DNA from: Pseudomonadota bacterium
GTDB lineage: Bacteria; Pseudomonadota; Alphaproteobacteria; Rhizobiales; Xanthobacteraceae
Length of the DNA stretch: 9,699 nucleotides
NCBI GenBank assembly: GCA_023404705.1
Contig: JAEYAU010000222.1
Span: 1 to 9,699, forward strand
Direction of reading: 5' to 3'
Of this stretch, positions 9,383 to 9,699 are shown piece by piece. The notes beneath the pieces are model-generated. The model searched no databases. It had not been told where the DNA came from and saw only the letters and a list, made by a program, of their open reading frames with translations. Made by a program: the position numbers and the translations under genes. How positions within the stretch are numbered: the first letter of the stretch is position 1; each line of letters starts with the position of its first letter.

Positions 9383-9699
9383 TTAGTAGCAGCGCTCGAC
9401 CCAGCGCCAGACCCGGCGTCCAGTCGGGAGCGTGTAGCGCACCCGCACCATCTCGCAGGCCGGCTGGGCGTAGTAGAACGGGTCGTAGCCCCACCCATAA
9501 TAAGGTGCGAAGCCGAACGCGAAGCCGCGGTGCCGGTGGTGCCGGCCGTGCCAGCGTCCGCCATGGCCGCTCCAGTTTCCGCCGCTCCAGTTGCCGCCGC
9601 TCCAGTTGCCGCCGCTCCAGTTCCCGCGCGGGCCGCCCGGGCTGCCGACGATCGCGCCGCCCGGAGCTCCGGTCAGTCCGCGCCCGATCGATCCTCCGC
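9383..9699 (-). CDS. Gly/Trp-rich small protein with NWSGG repeats (C-terminal part, runs off window)
   Basis: I do not recognise this gene. The last 104 residues are visible and the start lies beyond base 9699. The visible part begins with a Gly/Pro-rich stretch (GGSIGRGLTGAPGGAIVG), followed by four NWSG(G/H) repeats. Next comes a basic His/Arg stretch (GGRWHGRHHRHRG), an aromatic segment (FGFAPYYGWGYDPFYYAQP), and the end CEMVRVRYTLPTGRRVWRWV plus ERCYY. Only two cysteines are seen (81 and 102), which could pair if the protein is exported. Small Gly/Trp/Tyr-rich proteins of this kind are common, usually secreted, hypothetical proteins in Rhizobiales; export cannot be tested because the N-terminus is missing. 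The frame is supported by the in-frame 15-bp repeat and the coherent composition up to the TAA. It is unrelated in function to the rpl-rpo genes as far as can be seen. Confidence 0.75.
   Translation of the reverse strand, partial: GGSIGRGLTGAPGGAIVGSPGGPRGNWSGGNWSGGNWSGGNWSGHGGRWHGRHHRHRGFAFGFAPYYGWGYDPFYYAQPACEMVRVRYTLPTGRRVWRWVERCY
9569..9628 (-). repeat. 15-bp tandem repeat, four copies, coding NWSGG
   Basis: Four consecutive 15-base units (gctccagttgccgcc and close variants) start at 9569, 9584, 9599 and 9614. The two middle copies are identical; the outer two differ by one or two bases. Each unit encodes the five residues NWSGG in the minus-strand gene, so copy-number change would keep the frame. 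Confidence 0.85.

Noticed and set aside
9569..9628. A CRISPR array
   Set aside because: The 15-base units are contiguous with no spacers and encode NWSGG in frame, so this is a coding tandem repeat.

Overview
The window is the ribosomal-protein/RNA-polymerase (rpl-rpo) cluster of an alphaproteobacterium, all read on the minus strand. Gene order along the minus strand, from high to low coordinates, is: the end of a Gly/Trp-rich small protein, secE, nusG, rplK, rplA, rplJ, rplL, rpoB, and the first part of rpoC. The protein sequences (65-residue SecE, 1373-residue RpoB, three-segment C-terminal L10 helix), the high GC content, and a palindrome of a type I recall as common in Rhizobiales genomes all suggest the order Rhizobiales (Hyphomicrobiales), perhaps near Bradyrhizobiaceae/Xanthobacteraceae. 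The genus cannot be fixed from this sequence alone.

Layout. 9383-9699: 3' end of an unrecognised Gly/Trp-rich protein gene with a 15-bp tandem repeat. 9070-9382 (313 bases without a gene): two hairpins that could end that gene's transcript, and a promoter candidate for secE lying in an 8-bp inverted repeat; no tRNA or tuf gene is visible. 8318-9069: secE and nusG, 20 bases apart. 8142-8317: a 49-base dispersed-type palindrome, then two small hairpins before the rplK ribosome binding site. 7012-8141: rplK and rplA, 2 bases apart. 6343-7011 (669 bases without a gene): a tail-to-tail pair of near-identical palindromic repeats, a terminator-like hairpin with seven T, a good sigma-70-type promoter, and a leader of about 435 bases with several strong hairpins. 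5392-6342: rplJ and rplL. 5157-5391: a 12-bp perfect hairpin between rplL and rpoB, where attenuation or RNA processing occurs in E. coli. 1035-5156: complete rpoB. 890-1034: a GC-rich hairpin between rpoB and rpoC. 1-889: start of rpoC, which runs out of the window.

The genes work together as transcription and translation machinery. SecE is part of the Sec translocon and NusG is the elongation factor that binds RNA polymerase. L11, L1, L10 and L7/L12 build the two ribosomal stalks; L1 and L10-L12 are classic autoregulators of their own mRNAs. RpoB and RpoC form the polymerase active centre. The gene content is ordinary. The interest lies in the non-coding parts, above all the long structured rplJ leader (possibly an L10-type autoregulatory leader), the paired palindromes with compensatory changes, and a recurring hairpin placed 15-17 bases before several start codons. 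I did not find convincing evidence of a novel multi-gene system.
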